64,000 bases of DNA from JAVHYG01 sp040390025. Its GTDB lineage: Bacteria > Pseudomonadota > Gammaproteobacteria > Diplorickettsiales > Diplorickettsiaceae. The stretch lies in contig JAZJZD010000009.1 in NCBI GenBank assembly GCA_040390025.1, positions 62,001-126,000 on the forward strand, written 5' to 3'. A program made the translations under genes and the position numbers. Below, piece after piece: positions 43,790 through 52,136 of the stretch; position 1 is the first letter of the stretch, and each line of letters begins with the position of its first letter. Under the pieces are notes generated by a model. The model worked only from the letters and a program-made list of their open reading frames with translations, ran no database searches and was not told the DNA's origin.

Positions 43790-44771
43790 AAATATTTTAG
43801 TAACGGGCGGGGCGGGCTTTATTGGTAGTCATTTTATACAATATTATCAAAAAAAATACCCGGATATGTTTATTGCTAATCTTGATAAATTGACTTATGC
43901 AGGAAGCTTAGAAAATTTAGTTAGCTTACCTCATCCACATAGACACTGTTTTTTTCAGGGCGATATTTGTGATAAGCAATTAACAGGGCGTTTACTTAGG
44001 GAGTTTTGCATCGATACGATTGTGCATTTTGCCGCAGAAACACATGTTGATCGTTCTATTGCTAATCCGAATAGCTTTATTAATACCAATGTATTAGGTA
44101 CACATGTGTTATTGCAAGAAAGCCTAAATTATTATATAGAAAAAAAATTGGATAGTCGTACTTTTCGTTTTCATCATATTTCAACGGATGAAGTGTATGG
44201 AAATCTAAAGGAAAATGAACCCGCTTTTACAGAAATGACGGCCTATGCGCCTAGTTCTCCTTATTCGGCAAGTAAAGCCGCTTCGGATCACTTAATACAT
44301 TGTTATTATCGTACCTATGGCCTACCTATTACTATGAGTCATTGCTCCAATAACTACGGCCCATTTCAACACAAGGAAAAATTCATCCCTACCGTTATTC
44401 GTCATTGTTTAGCGCAACAACCTATACCGGTATATGGTGATGGTTCTAATATTCGTGATTGGTTACATGTAGAAGATCATTGTAGTGGAATAGATAGTAT
44501 TATTCGTAAAGGCAAAGTAGGCGAGACGTATAATATCGGTGGCAATACAGAATTATCTAATCTTGAAGTTATTGAAGTTATTTGTGATACTTTGAACCAA
44601 CTCAGCCTAGTTCGGTGTAATTATGCTAAATTAATTAGCTTTCAAGAAGATAGGCTGGGGCATGATTGGCGTTATGCAATTAATGCAGAAAAAATAACGC
44701 TGGAATTAGATTGGAAGCCTAGTGAATCTTTTGTATCGGGTATTCAAAAAACCTTAATTACCTATCTTTAA
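43773..44771 (+). CDS. rfbB: dTDP-glucose 4,6-dehydratase
   Basis: A 332-residue extended SDR with ILVTGGAGFIGSHFIQ, NLDKLTYAGSLENL, HFAAETHVDRSI, STDEVYG and SPYSASKAASDHLI. It makes dTDP-4-keto-6-deoxyglucose, completing the rhamnose set with rfbA, rfbC and rfbD. The reading frame is intact, and the start overlaps rfbD. Confidence 0.96.
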   Translation: MDYSPRNILVTGGAGFIGSHFIQYYQKKYPDMFIANLDKLTYAGSLENLVSLPHPHRHCFFQGDICDKQLTGRLLREFCIDTIVHFAAETHVDRSIANPNSFINTNVLGTHVLLQESLNYYIEKKLDSRTFRFHHISTDEVYGNLKENEPAFTEMTAYAPSSPYSASKAASDHLIHCYYRTYGLPITMSHCSNNYGPFQHKEKFIPTVIRHCLAQQPIPVYGDGSNIRDWLHVEDHCSGIDSIIRKGKVGETYNIGGNTELSNLEVIEVICDTLNQLSLVRCNYAKLISFQEDRLGHDWRYAINAEKITLELDWKPSESFVSGIQKTLITYL

Positions 44772-44811
44772 GTGTCGTTTTCAAATTTAGGAAAATTGCA
44801 CAGTCCCAAAT

Positions 44812-44835
44812 ACGAGTGGTATCTTACGAGCGGTA
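44812..44835. repeat. Two direct copies of the dispersed arm (acgagtggta, acgagcggta)
   Basis: The first copy (44812-44821) has one change; the second (44826-44835) is exact. They lie in the 113-base gap before the 2-epimerase gene. A ttgcacagt shortly upstream of this pair also occurs upstream of the lone copy at 21595, so a longer shared element is likely. Confidence 0.4.
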
Positions 44836-44884
44836 TCTATAGATTTTAGTGCGTTTTAGAATTCAACTCTTAAGGGAATAGATA

Positions 44885-45970
44885 ATGAAAAAAATTATAT
44901 CAGTTGTGGGAGCGCGTCCTCAGTTTATTAAAGCGGCTATGATTAGTCAGGAATTAAGAAAAAACCAAAAATATAAGGAACTCGTGTTACATACAGGCCA
45001 GCATTATGACGCTAATATGTCTGATATTTTTTTTCAAGATTTGCCTATTCCACAACCTAATTTTTTTTTACAGGTAGGCTCTAAAGATCACGGAGAGCAA
45101 ACAGCCTTAATGTTGGAGAAAATCGAAAAAATTCTTATGCGAGAACGACCTGATTATCTACTAGTTTACGGAGACACCAACTCTACGTTGGCTGGCGCAT
45201 TAGCCGCAGCAAAACTTCATATCCCTATTGCGCATATTGAGTCAGGTTTACGTTCATTTAATGTTAAAATGCCCGAAGAAATAAACCGTAAAATAACGGA
45301 TCATTTGTCAACGCTATTGTTTTGTCCTACACAAACCGCCGTTGAGAATGCTTTAAGAGAAGGAATAAGTAAAGATAAATTATTTTTAGTCGGCGATGTT
45401 ATGTATGATGCTGCATTGTATGCTGAAAACTTAAAGTTAAAAAGTAATTTACTTGACAAATTGAATGTAGAAAAAAAAGCTTATCTTCTCGTAACGATTC
45501 ATCGTGCAGAAAATACTGATGATCCAATAAGATTAAAAATTTTACTAGAGAGCTTGTTAAAACTGACAAAAAAATACACGCTGATTTTTCCTGTACATCC
45601 CCGCACTAGAATGGCTATTGAAAAAAATGGATTGTTGGATACAGTGCCTTCTTCATTTAAATTAATTGCGCCTGTGAGTTATTTAGCCATGTGTACACTG
45701 GAAAGATACGCGCGTCTAATTATTACTGATTCGGGTGGAATACAAAAAGAAGCCTATTTTTATCAAACGCCATGTATTACAGTCCGTGATGAAACAGAAT
45801 GGACTGAATTGTTAGAGGCGGGTTGCAATACTTTATGTGTTAGCAAAAATTTTTCTGTCCTGCCAACACTGGTAGATAACTGTATTGATAAACAGAGCAA
45901 TTATTCAGAACTATATGGGGACGGTAATGCAGCGGCTAAAATAGCGAAATATCTTTACAACTTTTCTTGA
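44885..45970 (+). CDS. wbpI: Non-hydrolysing UDP-sugar 2-epimerase, WbpI-like
   Basis: A 361-residue GT-B-like epimerase with VVGARPQFIKAAMIS, HTGQHYDANMSDIFF, VYGDTNSTLAGALAA, SFNVKMPEEINR and LLVTIHRAENTD. The MPEEINR and GDVMYDAA signatures favour WbpI (UDP-2,3-diacetamido-glucuronate 2-epimerase) over WecB, which typically has WPEE and GNTVIDA. It heads a run of wbpA-, wbpB-, wbpD- and wbpE-like genes, so the diacetamido-uronate is the probable substrate. An automatic annotation could call it wecB. Confidence 0.87.
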   Translation: MKKIISVVGARPQFIKAAMISQELRKNQKYKELVLHTGQHYDANMSDIFFQDLPIPQPNFFLQVGSKDHGEQTALMLEKIEKILMRERPDYLLVYGDTNSTLAGALAAAKLHIPIAHIESGLRSFNVKMPEEINRKITDHLSTLLFCPTQTAVENALREGISKDKLFLVGDVMYDAALYAENLKLKSNLLDKLNVEKKAYLLVTIHRAENTDDPIRLKILLESLLKLTKKYTLIFPVHPRTRMAIEKNGLLDTVPSSFKLIAPVSYLAMCTLERYARLIITDSGGIQKEAYFYQTPCITVRDETEWTELLEAGCNTLCVSKNFSVLPTLVDNCIDKQSNYSELYGDGNAAAKIAKYLYNFS

Positions 45971-46031
45971 ACATGATATCTATTAAGCATATTATTATCT
46001 AGTTTATTTAATGGTTTGCAAGAAGTAGTGC

Positions 46032-47342
46032 ATGTTTAAAACGGAATTGACTAAAAAACTAAAGGAACGTAAAGCTATTCTTGGCATTGTTGGAATGGGC
46101 TATGTGGGTTTACCCTTAGCGCTTCGTTTTTCTGAGGTTGGTTATACAGTAATAGGATTTGATACTGATGCTGACCGCGTCGCTTTGCTAAATCGTGGTG
46201 AGAGTTATATCCGCCATATATCTAAAGATAAATTAACGATAGCACATCAGAATGGATTTACCGTAACTTCAAACTATGAAGCAGCGAAAAAGGTTGATGC
46301 GCTGATTTTATGTTTGCCAACGCCGCTTAATAAATATCGAGAACCTGATTTAAGTTGTGTATTAAGCAGTGTAGAGGCTTTACTTCCTTTTTTACATAAA
46401 GGCCAAATTCTTTCTTTAGAAAGCACTACCTATCCGGGAACAACTGAAGAAGAGTTAAAACCACGTATTGAAAAATGTGGTTTTAAACTGGGTGATGATT
46501 TTTTCCTTGTTTTTTCTCCGGAGCGAGAAGATCCAACTAACCAAAATTTTCATACGGCAACTATTCCCAAAGTTTGCGGTGGGATTACTGCACATTGTTT
46601 GGATATAGGTGAGGCTCTTTATGAACAGGTGGTTTCACGTGTTGTTAGAGTAAGCTCTACGCGTACGGCCGAAATTACAAAATTGCTAGAAAATATTCAC
46701 CGTGCAGTCAATATTGGTTTAATGAATGAACTGAAGCATCTTGCTTATGAGATGGATATCGATATTTTTGAAGTTATTCATGCGGCGGCTACTAAACCTT
46801 TTGGTTTCGTCCCTTACTATCCCGGCCCGGGAATTGGTGGTCATTGTATTCCCGTGGATCCTTTTTATTTAACTTGGAAAGCGCGTGAATTTGGTATCCA
46901 TACGCGTTTTATAGAGCTTGCAGGCCAAATCAATAGCAGTATGCCGGCATGGGTTATACGTCGTTTAGTCGCAGCTTTAAATCAGCAGGGGAAACCTATT
47001 CAAAATAGTAAAATTTTGTTATTAGGACTCGCTTATAAAGTAGACATCGACGATATTCGTCAATCGCCATCAATCAATTTAATTGATTTACTTTTAAAAT
47101 CAGGTGCAAAAGTGGATTACTCCGATCCGTTTGTACCCCAGTTTTATAATTACCACAAAAAAATCTATGACATGAAGAGTCTCGAATTGTCACAAGAAAA
47201 TATAAAGCAATATGACGCGTTAATATTAGCCACCTGCCATACTGCTTTTGATTATGAGATGATTCGTGAGCACGCACAAATGATTATAGATACGCGTGGT
47301 AAATTTCACGAAATTAATATGGATAACATTATTAAAGCGTAG
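46032..47342 (+). CDS. wbpA: UDP-N-acetyl-D-glucosamine 6-dehydrogenase, WbpA-like
   Basis: A 436-residue UDP-sugar dehydrogenase. It has IVGMGYVGLPLALRF at the N terminus, SLESTTYPGTTEEEL, FSPEREDPTN and an intact catalytic-Cys segment GPGIGGHCIPVDPFYL, unlike the family member at 8261. The C-terminal domain opens with ILLLGLAYKVDIDDIRQSPS. It would oxidise UDP-GlcNAc to UDP-GlcNAcA as step one of the diacetamido-uronate route. Confidence 0.9.
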   Translation: MFKTELTKKLKERKAILGIVGMGYVGLPLALRFSEVGYTVIGFDTDADRVALLNRGESYIRHISKDKLTIAHQNGFTVTSNYEAAKKVDALILCLPTPLNKYREPDLSCVLSSVEALLPFLHKGQILSLESTTYPGTTEEELKPRIEKCGFKLGDDFFLVFSPEREDPTNQNFHTATIPKVCGGITAHCLDIGEALYEQVVSRVVRVSSTRTAEITKLLENIHRAVNIGLMNELKHLAYEMDIDIFEVIHAAATKPFGFVPYYPGPGIGGHCIPVDPFYLTWKAREFGIHTRFIELAGQINSSMPAWVIRRLVAALNQQGKPIQNSKILLLGLAYKVDIDDIRQSPSINLIDLLLKSGAKVDYSDPFVPQFYNYHKKIYDMKSLELSQENIKQYDALILATCHTAFDYEMIREHAQMIIDTRGKFHEINMDNIIKA

Positions 47343-47367
47343 TTTAATTTTTTCATTTGAGCGGTCT

Positions 47368-48429
47368 ATGGATAAACCAGTTAAAATTGCTGTTGTGGGA
47401 TTGGGTGCGGTAGCCAAAAAACATATTAACGCTATTTTAGCGTTATCAAATTACTTTCAACTCGTTGCCGTGGTAGATTCAGAGCTTGATATTATTGAAA
47501 AAAATGAAAATGAACTGAAGGTTACGGGATTTAATAATATAGAAGAAATGCTTGAAAAAACCGATGCAAAATTCATCGTACTTTGTACACCGAGTGGATT
47601 GCATGCACAACAAGCAATTATATGTGCAGAATATTCCAGGCATGTGATTGTAGAAAAGCCAATGGCACTTTCCTGGAGTGAAGGTTTAGCGATGCAAGCG
47701 TCGGCGTCTAAAGCTAAGGTGCAGTTGCGAATCGTTCATCAGCATCGCGTTAATCCGGCCTTACAATTTTTAAAGCAAGCGATCGATAGACAACGTTTCG
47801 GGAAAATTTTTCAAATCAATATCAATGTTTTTTGGACACGGCCACAAACTTACTATGATGCTGCTCTCTGGCGTGGTACTCGTCAATTAGATGGCGGTGC
47901 ACTAATGAATCAGGCTAGCCATGCTGTTGATTTCCTCCATTGGTTATTTGGACCTATACAGTCGATACAGGCGATGTCTGCAACTCAAGCACGGCAAATA
48001 GAAACGGAAGATAGTTGTGTATTGAATCTACGTTGGCAGAGTGGAACTTTAGGCTCCTTAAATCTAAGTACCTTGGCTTATCAAAAAAATTTTGAGGCTT
48101 CTATTACAGTTCTTGGTGAAAAGGGCATTGTTAAGTTAATGGGTTCGGCCAACAATGAGATTGTACATTGGGAATTTGCAGATGAAATACCCGATGAAAA
48201 AGAAAAAATTTTCAAAATAAATAACGACGCGTCTCAGTTTTTAACACAAAGTCATTATTATTATTATGCTAACTTGATCAAGGAGTTAGAAAATGACACA
48301 GCTATATTTTTACCCGATGCTGCAGAAGGCGTAAAAACATTAGAAATTTTAGTAGCGGCCCAGCGTGCTGCAGAACAGCAAATTACTGTGAATCTGCCGT
48401 TAGCAAAAGAAACTTCGTTAATAGCTTAG
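47368..48429 (+). CDS. wbpB: Gfo/Idh/MocA dehydrogenase, WbpB-like (UDP-GlcNAcA 3-dehydrogenase)
   Basis: A 353-residue oxidoreductase from the ATG at 47368 (gagcgg ribosome binding site). An in-frame GTG at 47296 lies inside wbpA and would add non-family residues. Visible motifs are VAVVGLGAVAKKHINAI, VIVEKPMALSW, RIVHQHRVNPAL and GGALMNQASHAVDFLHWLFG, matching the WbpB/WlbA group. It oxidises C3 so that the WbpE-like transaminase can aminate it. Confidence 0.9.
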   Translation: MDKPVKIAVVGLGAVAKKHINAILALSNYFQLVAVVDSELDIIEKNENELKVTGFNNIEEMLEKTDAKFIVLCTPSGLHAQQAIICAEYSRHVIVEKPMALSWSEGLAMQASASKAKVQLRIVHQHRVNPALQFLKQAIDRQRFGKIFQININVFWTRPQTYYDAALWRGTRQLDGGALMNQASHAVDFLHWLFGPIQSIQAMSATQARQIETEDSCVLNLRWQSGTLGSLNLSTLAYQKNFEASITVLGEKGIVKLMGSANNEIVHWEFADEIPDEKEKIFKINNDASQFLTQSHYYYYANLIKELENDTAIFLPDAAEGVKTLEILVAAQRAAEQQITVNLPLAKETSLIA

Positions 48430-48441
48430 GCGTTAAGTATC

Positions 48442-48492
48442 GCATTTAACATATAGATCCCGAGCATGTGGTTACACCTTTATGTTAAATGC
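48442..48492. repeat. Inverted repeat between the wbpB- and wbpD-like genes
   Basis: Perfect 12-bp arms gcatttaacata (48442-48453) and tatgttaaatgc (48481-48492) enclose 27 nt. No T-run follows. It lies inside an apparent operon, so it may be an mRNA-stability element or an internal regulatory site. Confidence 0.5.
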
Positions 48493-48516
48493 TATAGATA
48501 AAAAAGCTAAGGTAAA

Positions 48517-49113
48517 ATGAATTATTTTAAACACGAAACAGCCATTATCGATGAAGGCGCACAAATTGGTCCGAATTCTTCTGTTTGGCATTGGACGCAC
48601 ATATCAGCTAATGCCACAATTGGTAGTGATTGTTCAATAGGCCAAAATGTGTTTATAGGAAATAACGTGGTTATTGGTAATAAAGTTAAAATTCAAAATA
48701 ATGTTTCTGTCTATGAAGGTGTTATTTTAGAAGACGGCGTATTTTGCGGGCCAAGTATGGTTTTTACCAATGTTTATAATCCACGTGCAACAATCAATCG
48801 TAAACAAGAATATAAAAAAACCAGGGTAAAAAAAGGGGCTACCTTGGGAGCGAACTGTACTATTGTTTGTGGCGTTGAGATTGGTTCTTATGCCTTTATT
48901 GGCGCAGGAAGTGTTGTTAATCGCAATGTGTTTGATTATGCCTTAGTCGTGGATATTCCAGCACGCCAAATAGGGTGGATGAGCGAATATGGCGAACGGC
49001 TTGATTTACCTTTGATGGGGCATGCTGTCACGGTATGTCCTCATACGCATCAACATTATCAGTTAATCGACAGGAAACTGTTTCGTTTAGCAGAAGAGCG
49101 GCTATCGAGTTGA
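48517..49113 (+). CDS. wbpD: UDP-3-amino-hexuronate N-acetyltransferase, WbpD-like
   Basis: A 198-residue left-handed beta-helix acyltransferase built of hexapeptide repeats (IGPNSSVWHWTHIS, IGSDCSIGQNVFIGNNVVIG, LGANCTIVCGVEIGSYAFIG). Length and motifs match the WbpD/WlbB group, which acetylates the 3-amino group made by WbpE. The gene is followed after eight bases by the wbpE-like gene. Confidence 0.9.
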   Translation: MNYFKHETAIIDEGAQIGPNSSVWHWTHISANATIGSDCSIGQNVFIGNNVVIGNKVKIQNNVSVYEGVILEDGVFCGPSMVFTNVYNPRATINRKQEYKKTRVKKGATLGANCTIVCGVEIGSYAFIGAGSVVNRNVFDYALVVDIPARQIGWMSEYGERLDLPLMGHAVTVCPHTHQHYQLIDRKLFRLAEERLSS

Positions 49114-49121
49114 GGTGTATT

Positions 49122-50228
49122 ATGTTATTTCTTGACTTAAATAAACAATATCAAAAAATTAAAGAAAAAGTAGATCAGCGATTACAAAAAGTGCTTAAGG
49201 AAGGGCAGTTTATCTTAGGCCCTGAAGTTATTGAATTGGAAAAACAACTCGCTTTATTTGTCGGGGTAAAGCATTGTATTACTGTGGGTAATGGAACAGA
49301 CGCACTAACCATTGCTTTAATGGCAATCGGAATACAACGTGGTGATGAAGTTATTACAACACCTTTTAGTTTTGCAGCAACCACTGAAGCAATTTGTTTA
49401 TTGGGCGCAACACCCGTATTTGTTGATATTGATCCAAACACTTATTTAATCGATCCTAGTAAAATAGCGGCTGCCATAACAGAAAAAACAAAAGCTATTT
49501 TAGCGGTTAGTTTATTTGGGCAATGTGTCGACTTTAATGAAATTAATGATTCACTTGGTATAAAAAATATTCCAGTGATTGAAGATGCCGCGCAGAGTTT
49601 TGGTGCTACCTACCAAAACCGACGTTCTTGTAGCTTATCTGCTTTAGCCTGTACAAGTTTTTTCCCGTCAAAACCTTTAGCCTGTTATGGCGATGGCGGG
49701 GCTTGTTTTACGAATGACGATGAAATAGCGGCTAAGTTAAAACAAATTCGGGTTCATGGCCAATCTGCTCGTTACCAACATACATTATTGGGCGTTAATA
49801 GCCGTTTAGATACATTACAAGCAGCGGTGTTATTAGAAAAATTAGCTATTTTTCCGGAAGAAATTGCTTCGCGACGACGCATAGCGCATTATTACCAGAA
49901 ACTATTAGGATATGAAATAAAAACACCGGTTATTCATTCCGATAATACTTCTGTTTATGCGCAGTATACGATTGAAACTACGCAACGCGAGGAGTTAAAA
50001 AACTACTTACATAAGCAGGGAATTCCTACAGCGATACATTACTCGAAGCCTTTGTATTTACAGCCAGCTTTTCAAAGCCGTTGTCGGATAGTTGGGAATA
50101 TGAAGAACACTGAATATGCCGTGAATCACGTATTGAGCTTACCCATGCACGCCTATTTAGAAAAGCCAGAAATTTGTTTAGTGGCGGATGCTATAAAAGA
50201 ATTTTCTTTAGGGTGTATTGTCATTTAG
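49122..50228 (+). CDS. wbpE: UDP-3-keto-hexuronate aminotransferase, WbpE-like
   Basis: A 368-residue DegT/DnrJ/EryC1 aminotransferase from the ATG at 49122 (tgaggtg upstream). A longer frame from 49035 overlaps the previous gene and is less likely. It starts MLFLDLNKQYQKIKEKVD, carries VGNGTDALTIAL, EDAAQSFGA and the PLP lysine in FFPSKPLACYGDGGACF, and ends near a LPMHAYLEKPE segment. It retains the catalytic lysine, in contrast to the ColD-like protein. It completes the A-B-E-D-I route. Confidence 0.91.
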   Translation: MLFLDLNKQYQKIKEKVDQRLQKVLKEGQFILGPEVIELEKQLALFVGVKHCITVGNGTDALTIALMAIGIQRGDEVITTPFSFAATTEAICLLGATPVFVDIDPNTYLIDPSKIAAAITEKTKAILAVSLFGQCVDFNEINDSLGIKNIPVIEDAAQSFGATYQNRRSCSLSALACTSFFPSKPLACYGDGGACFTNDDEIAAKLKQIRVHGQSARYQHTLLGVNSRLDTLQAAVLLEKLAIFPEEIASRRRIAHYYQKLLGYEIKTPVIHSDNTSVYAQYTIETTQREELKNYLHKQGIPTAIHYSKPLYLQPAFQSRCRIVGNMKNTEYAVNHVLSLPMHAYLEKPEICLVADAIKEFSLGCIVI

Positions 50229-50237
50229 CGAGGATTA

Positions 50238-50326
50238 GTCAGAAAGCGTGGTTTTTCGAGTATCGTAACGGAGCATACTTAAGCGTATGTGAGTAACGAA
50301 ACGCAGAAAATACCGCGGTTTCTGAC
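50238..50326. repeat. 89-base imperfect palindrome between the wbpE- and wbmG-like genes
   Basis: End arms gtcagaaa (50238-50245) and tttctgac (50319-50326) pair perfectly. The centre, catac (50274-50278) and gtatg (50285-50289), also pairs, and both share the same midpoint. Its core resembles that of the element inside the DUF2063 gene at 19520-19620. The 170-base gap otherwise contains nothing clear. Confidence 0.6.
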
Positions 50327-50399
50327 CATCATCGTGCCAAATGACGACACACCCTAGTTACGTGCACTAATATTTGATCATTTCAATGAGGATGAAGCA

Positions 50400-51335
50400 A
50401 TGAAAATTTTTATTACCGGTGGTGCGGGGTTTATTGGTTCTCACTTAGCGGATCATTTATTAAAGCGCGGTGATGAAGTACTTGTGATAGACAATTATGC
50501 AACAGGCCGACGGGATAATCTTAAAAAAAATCCTCGTCTGCAAGTAATTGAAGGATCTATTGCGGATGAATTATTAGTGCAAGCACGGGTAGCAGATTTT
50601 AAACCCGAACTTATTATTCACGCAGCGGCTTCGTATAAAAATCCAGATGATTGGCAAGAAGACACAAAAACCAACGTATTAGGCACAGTAAACGTTGTTC
50701 AAGCCGCTCAAAAAAATCATTGCGGTCGTATTATCTATTTTCAAACGGCCTTATGTTATGGTTTAAAGCCAGAACAACAGCCTATTACGCTGGATCATCC
50801 ACTTAATCCAGCAAATAGTAGTTACGCCATAACTAAAACAACGGCAGAGCAGTTTATTCAATTATCAGGTTTAAACACTATTTCGTTTCGTTTGGCAAAT
50901 GCTTATGGGCCACGTAATATTAGTGGTCCCTTACCCACTTTCTATCAACGCTTAGCCACAGACAAGCCGTGTTTTGTTATGGATACAAGACGTGATTTTA
51001 TTTATATCGATGATCTTGTAGACTGCGTTATAAAGGCCATCAATAGTGATTCGCATGGCATCTATCACATTGCTTCAGGAAGTGATTATTCCATCAAGGA
51101 GTTATTTGATGCGACCTTAGAAGCACTTTCTATTCAATTGGAGCAGCCCGTAGAAGTGCGCCCACGAAATCCGGATGATGCGTTTACCATTCTTCTCGAT
51201 CCTAGCCGTACACAAAAAGATTTACACTGGCAAACAAGCACCTCATTGTCAAAAGGTATTAAGGAAACGATTAATTATTATCAGGAATATGGCATAGAAG
51301 AAACCTATACGCATTTACAAGGAGTAGAAAGCTAG
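50400..51335 (+). CDS. wbmG: NAD-dependent nucleotide-sugar epimerase, WbmG-like
   Basis: A 311-residue extended SDR. Beyond the Rossmann motif (IFITGGAGFIGSHLADHL) it carries HAAASYKNPDDWQEDTKTNV, FQTALCYG, SYAITKTTAEQFI and FRLANAYGPRNISGPLPTF, which match the Bordetella WbmG epimerase as I remember it. WbmG acts on UDP-2,3-diacetamido-hexuronic acids, the product type of the preceding wbp genes. It has Y-x3-K catalysis (Tyr in SYAITK). The next gene starts immediately after its stop. Confidence 0.85.
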   Translation: MKIFITGGAGFIGSHLADHLLKRGDEVLVIDNYATGRRDNLKKNPRLQVIEGSIADELLVQARVADFKPELIIHAAASYKNPDDWQEDTKTNVLGTVNVVQAAQKNHCGRIIYFQTALCYGLKPEQQPITLDHPLNPANSSYAITKTTAEQFIQLSGLNTISFRLANAYGPRNISGPLPTFYQRLATDKPCFVMDTRRDFIYIDDLVDCVIKAINSDSHGIYHIASGSDYSIKELFDATLEALSIQLEQPVEVRPRNPDDAFTILLDPSRTQKDLHWQTSTSLSKGIKETINYYQEYGIEETYTHLQGVES

Positions 51336-52127
51336 ATGCCATTGCTACAAGCTGAAATTGATAGGAAGAATTCAGAGTTTTGGAATGAGTTGTGTGGTAG
51401 TAATGCAGCAAGAAGATTAAGAATTACTGATTCTTCAAGAGAATCAATTAAAAAATTTGATGATTGGTATTTTTCATTTTATCCCTATTTGAAAGAAGAT
51501 TACTTAAGTTTAGAAAAAATTAAAAACAAAACGGTTTTAGAGATAGGTTTAGGTTATGGGACGGTTTCGCAATTTCTTGCCAAACATGCCAGTTCTTTTT
51601 TCGGTGTTGATATTGCAGAGGGACCTGTCAATTTTCTTAATCATCGCTTAGCTTTTATGGAGAAACCGCCTAGTGCACGTATTATGTCTGCACATAGATT
51701 AGATTTTCAAGCTAATTACTTTGATTTTATTGTATCCATTGGTTGTTTTCATCATACGGGTAATATAAAAAAGTGTATCGACGAAGCATACCGTGTTCTT
51801 AGGCCTGGCGGACATCTGTTATTTATGTGTTATAACCAATATTCTTATAGAGAGTTTTTATATCGTCCATTAAGCAGCTTTATTTCTTTTTTTAAAGAGT
51901 CGCGTATTTTGAACAGAAACGAAAGAATGCATTATGATCATAATCTTGAAGGAGAAGCGGCTATTTTTACTGAATTATTTGGAAAAAGTAAATTAGCTAA
52001 ATTATGTGAAAAGTTTTATTCTTGTGAAATTAGCAAAGAAAATATCGGTGGGCCAATAAGAAAACATTTTATAAATAACTTAGGAAAAATAGTAGGAACC
52101 GATCTTTACGTGCAATGTATAAAATAG
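51336..52127 (+). CDS. Class I SAM-dependent methyltransferase
   Basis: A 263-residue methyltransferase with motif I in VLEIGLGYGTVSQFLA (near 68-83), an acidic FFGVDIAEG strand and IVSIGCFHHTGNIKKCIDEAYRVLRPGGHLLFM, the usual motif-II/III block. It sits between the two Wbm-like epimerases with no gap upstream and nine bases downstream, so it should act in the same sugar pathway or on its polymer. The substrate is unknown. Confidence 0.83.
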   Translation: MPLLQAEIDRKNSEFWNELCGSNAARRLRITDSSRESIKKFDDWYFSFYPYLKEDYLSLEKIKNKTVLEIGLGYGTVSQFLAKHASSFFGVDIAEGPVNFLNHRLAFMEKPPSARIMSAHRLDFQANYFDFIVSIGCFHHTGNIKKCIDEAYRVLRPGGHLLFMCYNQYSYREFLYRPLSSFISFFKESRILNRNERMHYDHNLEGEAAIFTELFGKSKLAKLCEKFYSCEISKENIGGPIRKHFINNLGKIVGTDLYVQCIK

Positions 52128-52136
52128 GGAGTTACC

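Noticed and set aside
48517..49113. Serine acetyltransferase or a general sugar acetyltransferase
   Set aside because: The hexapeptide repeats fit several acyltransferases, but length, opening motif and position between wbpB- and wbpE-like genes favour WbpD.
49035..49121. Upstream extension of the WbpE-like aminotransferase
   Set aside because: It overlaps the end of the WbpD-like gene and adds residues foreign to the family; the ATG at 49122 has a ribosome binding site and a typical N terminus.
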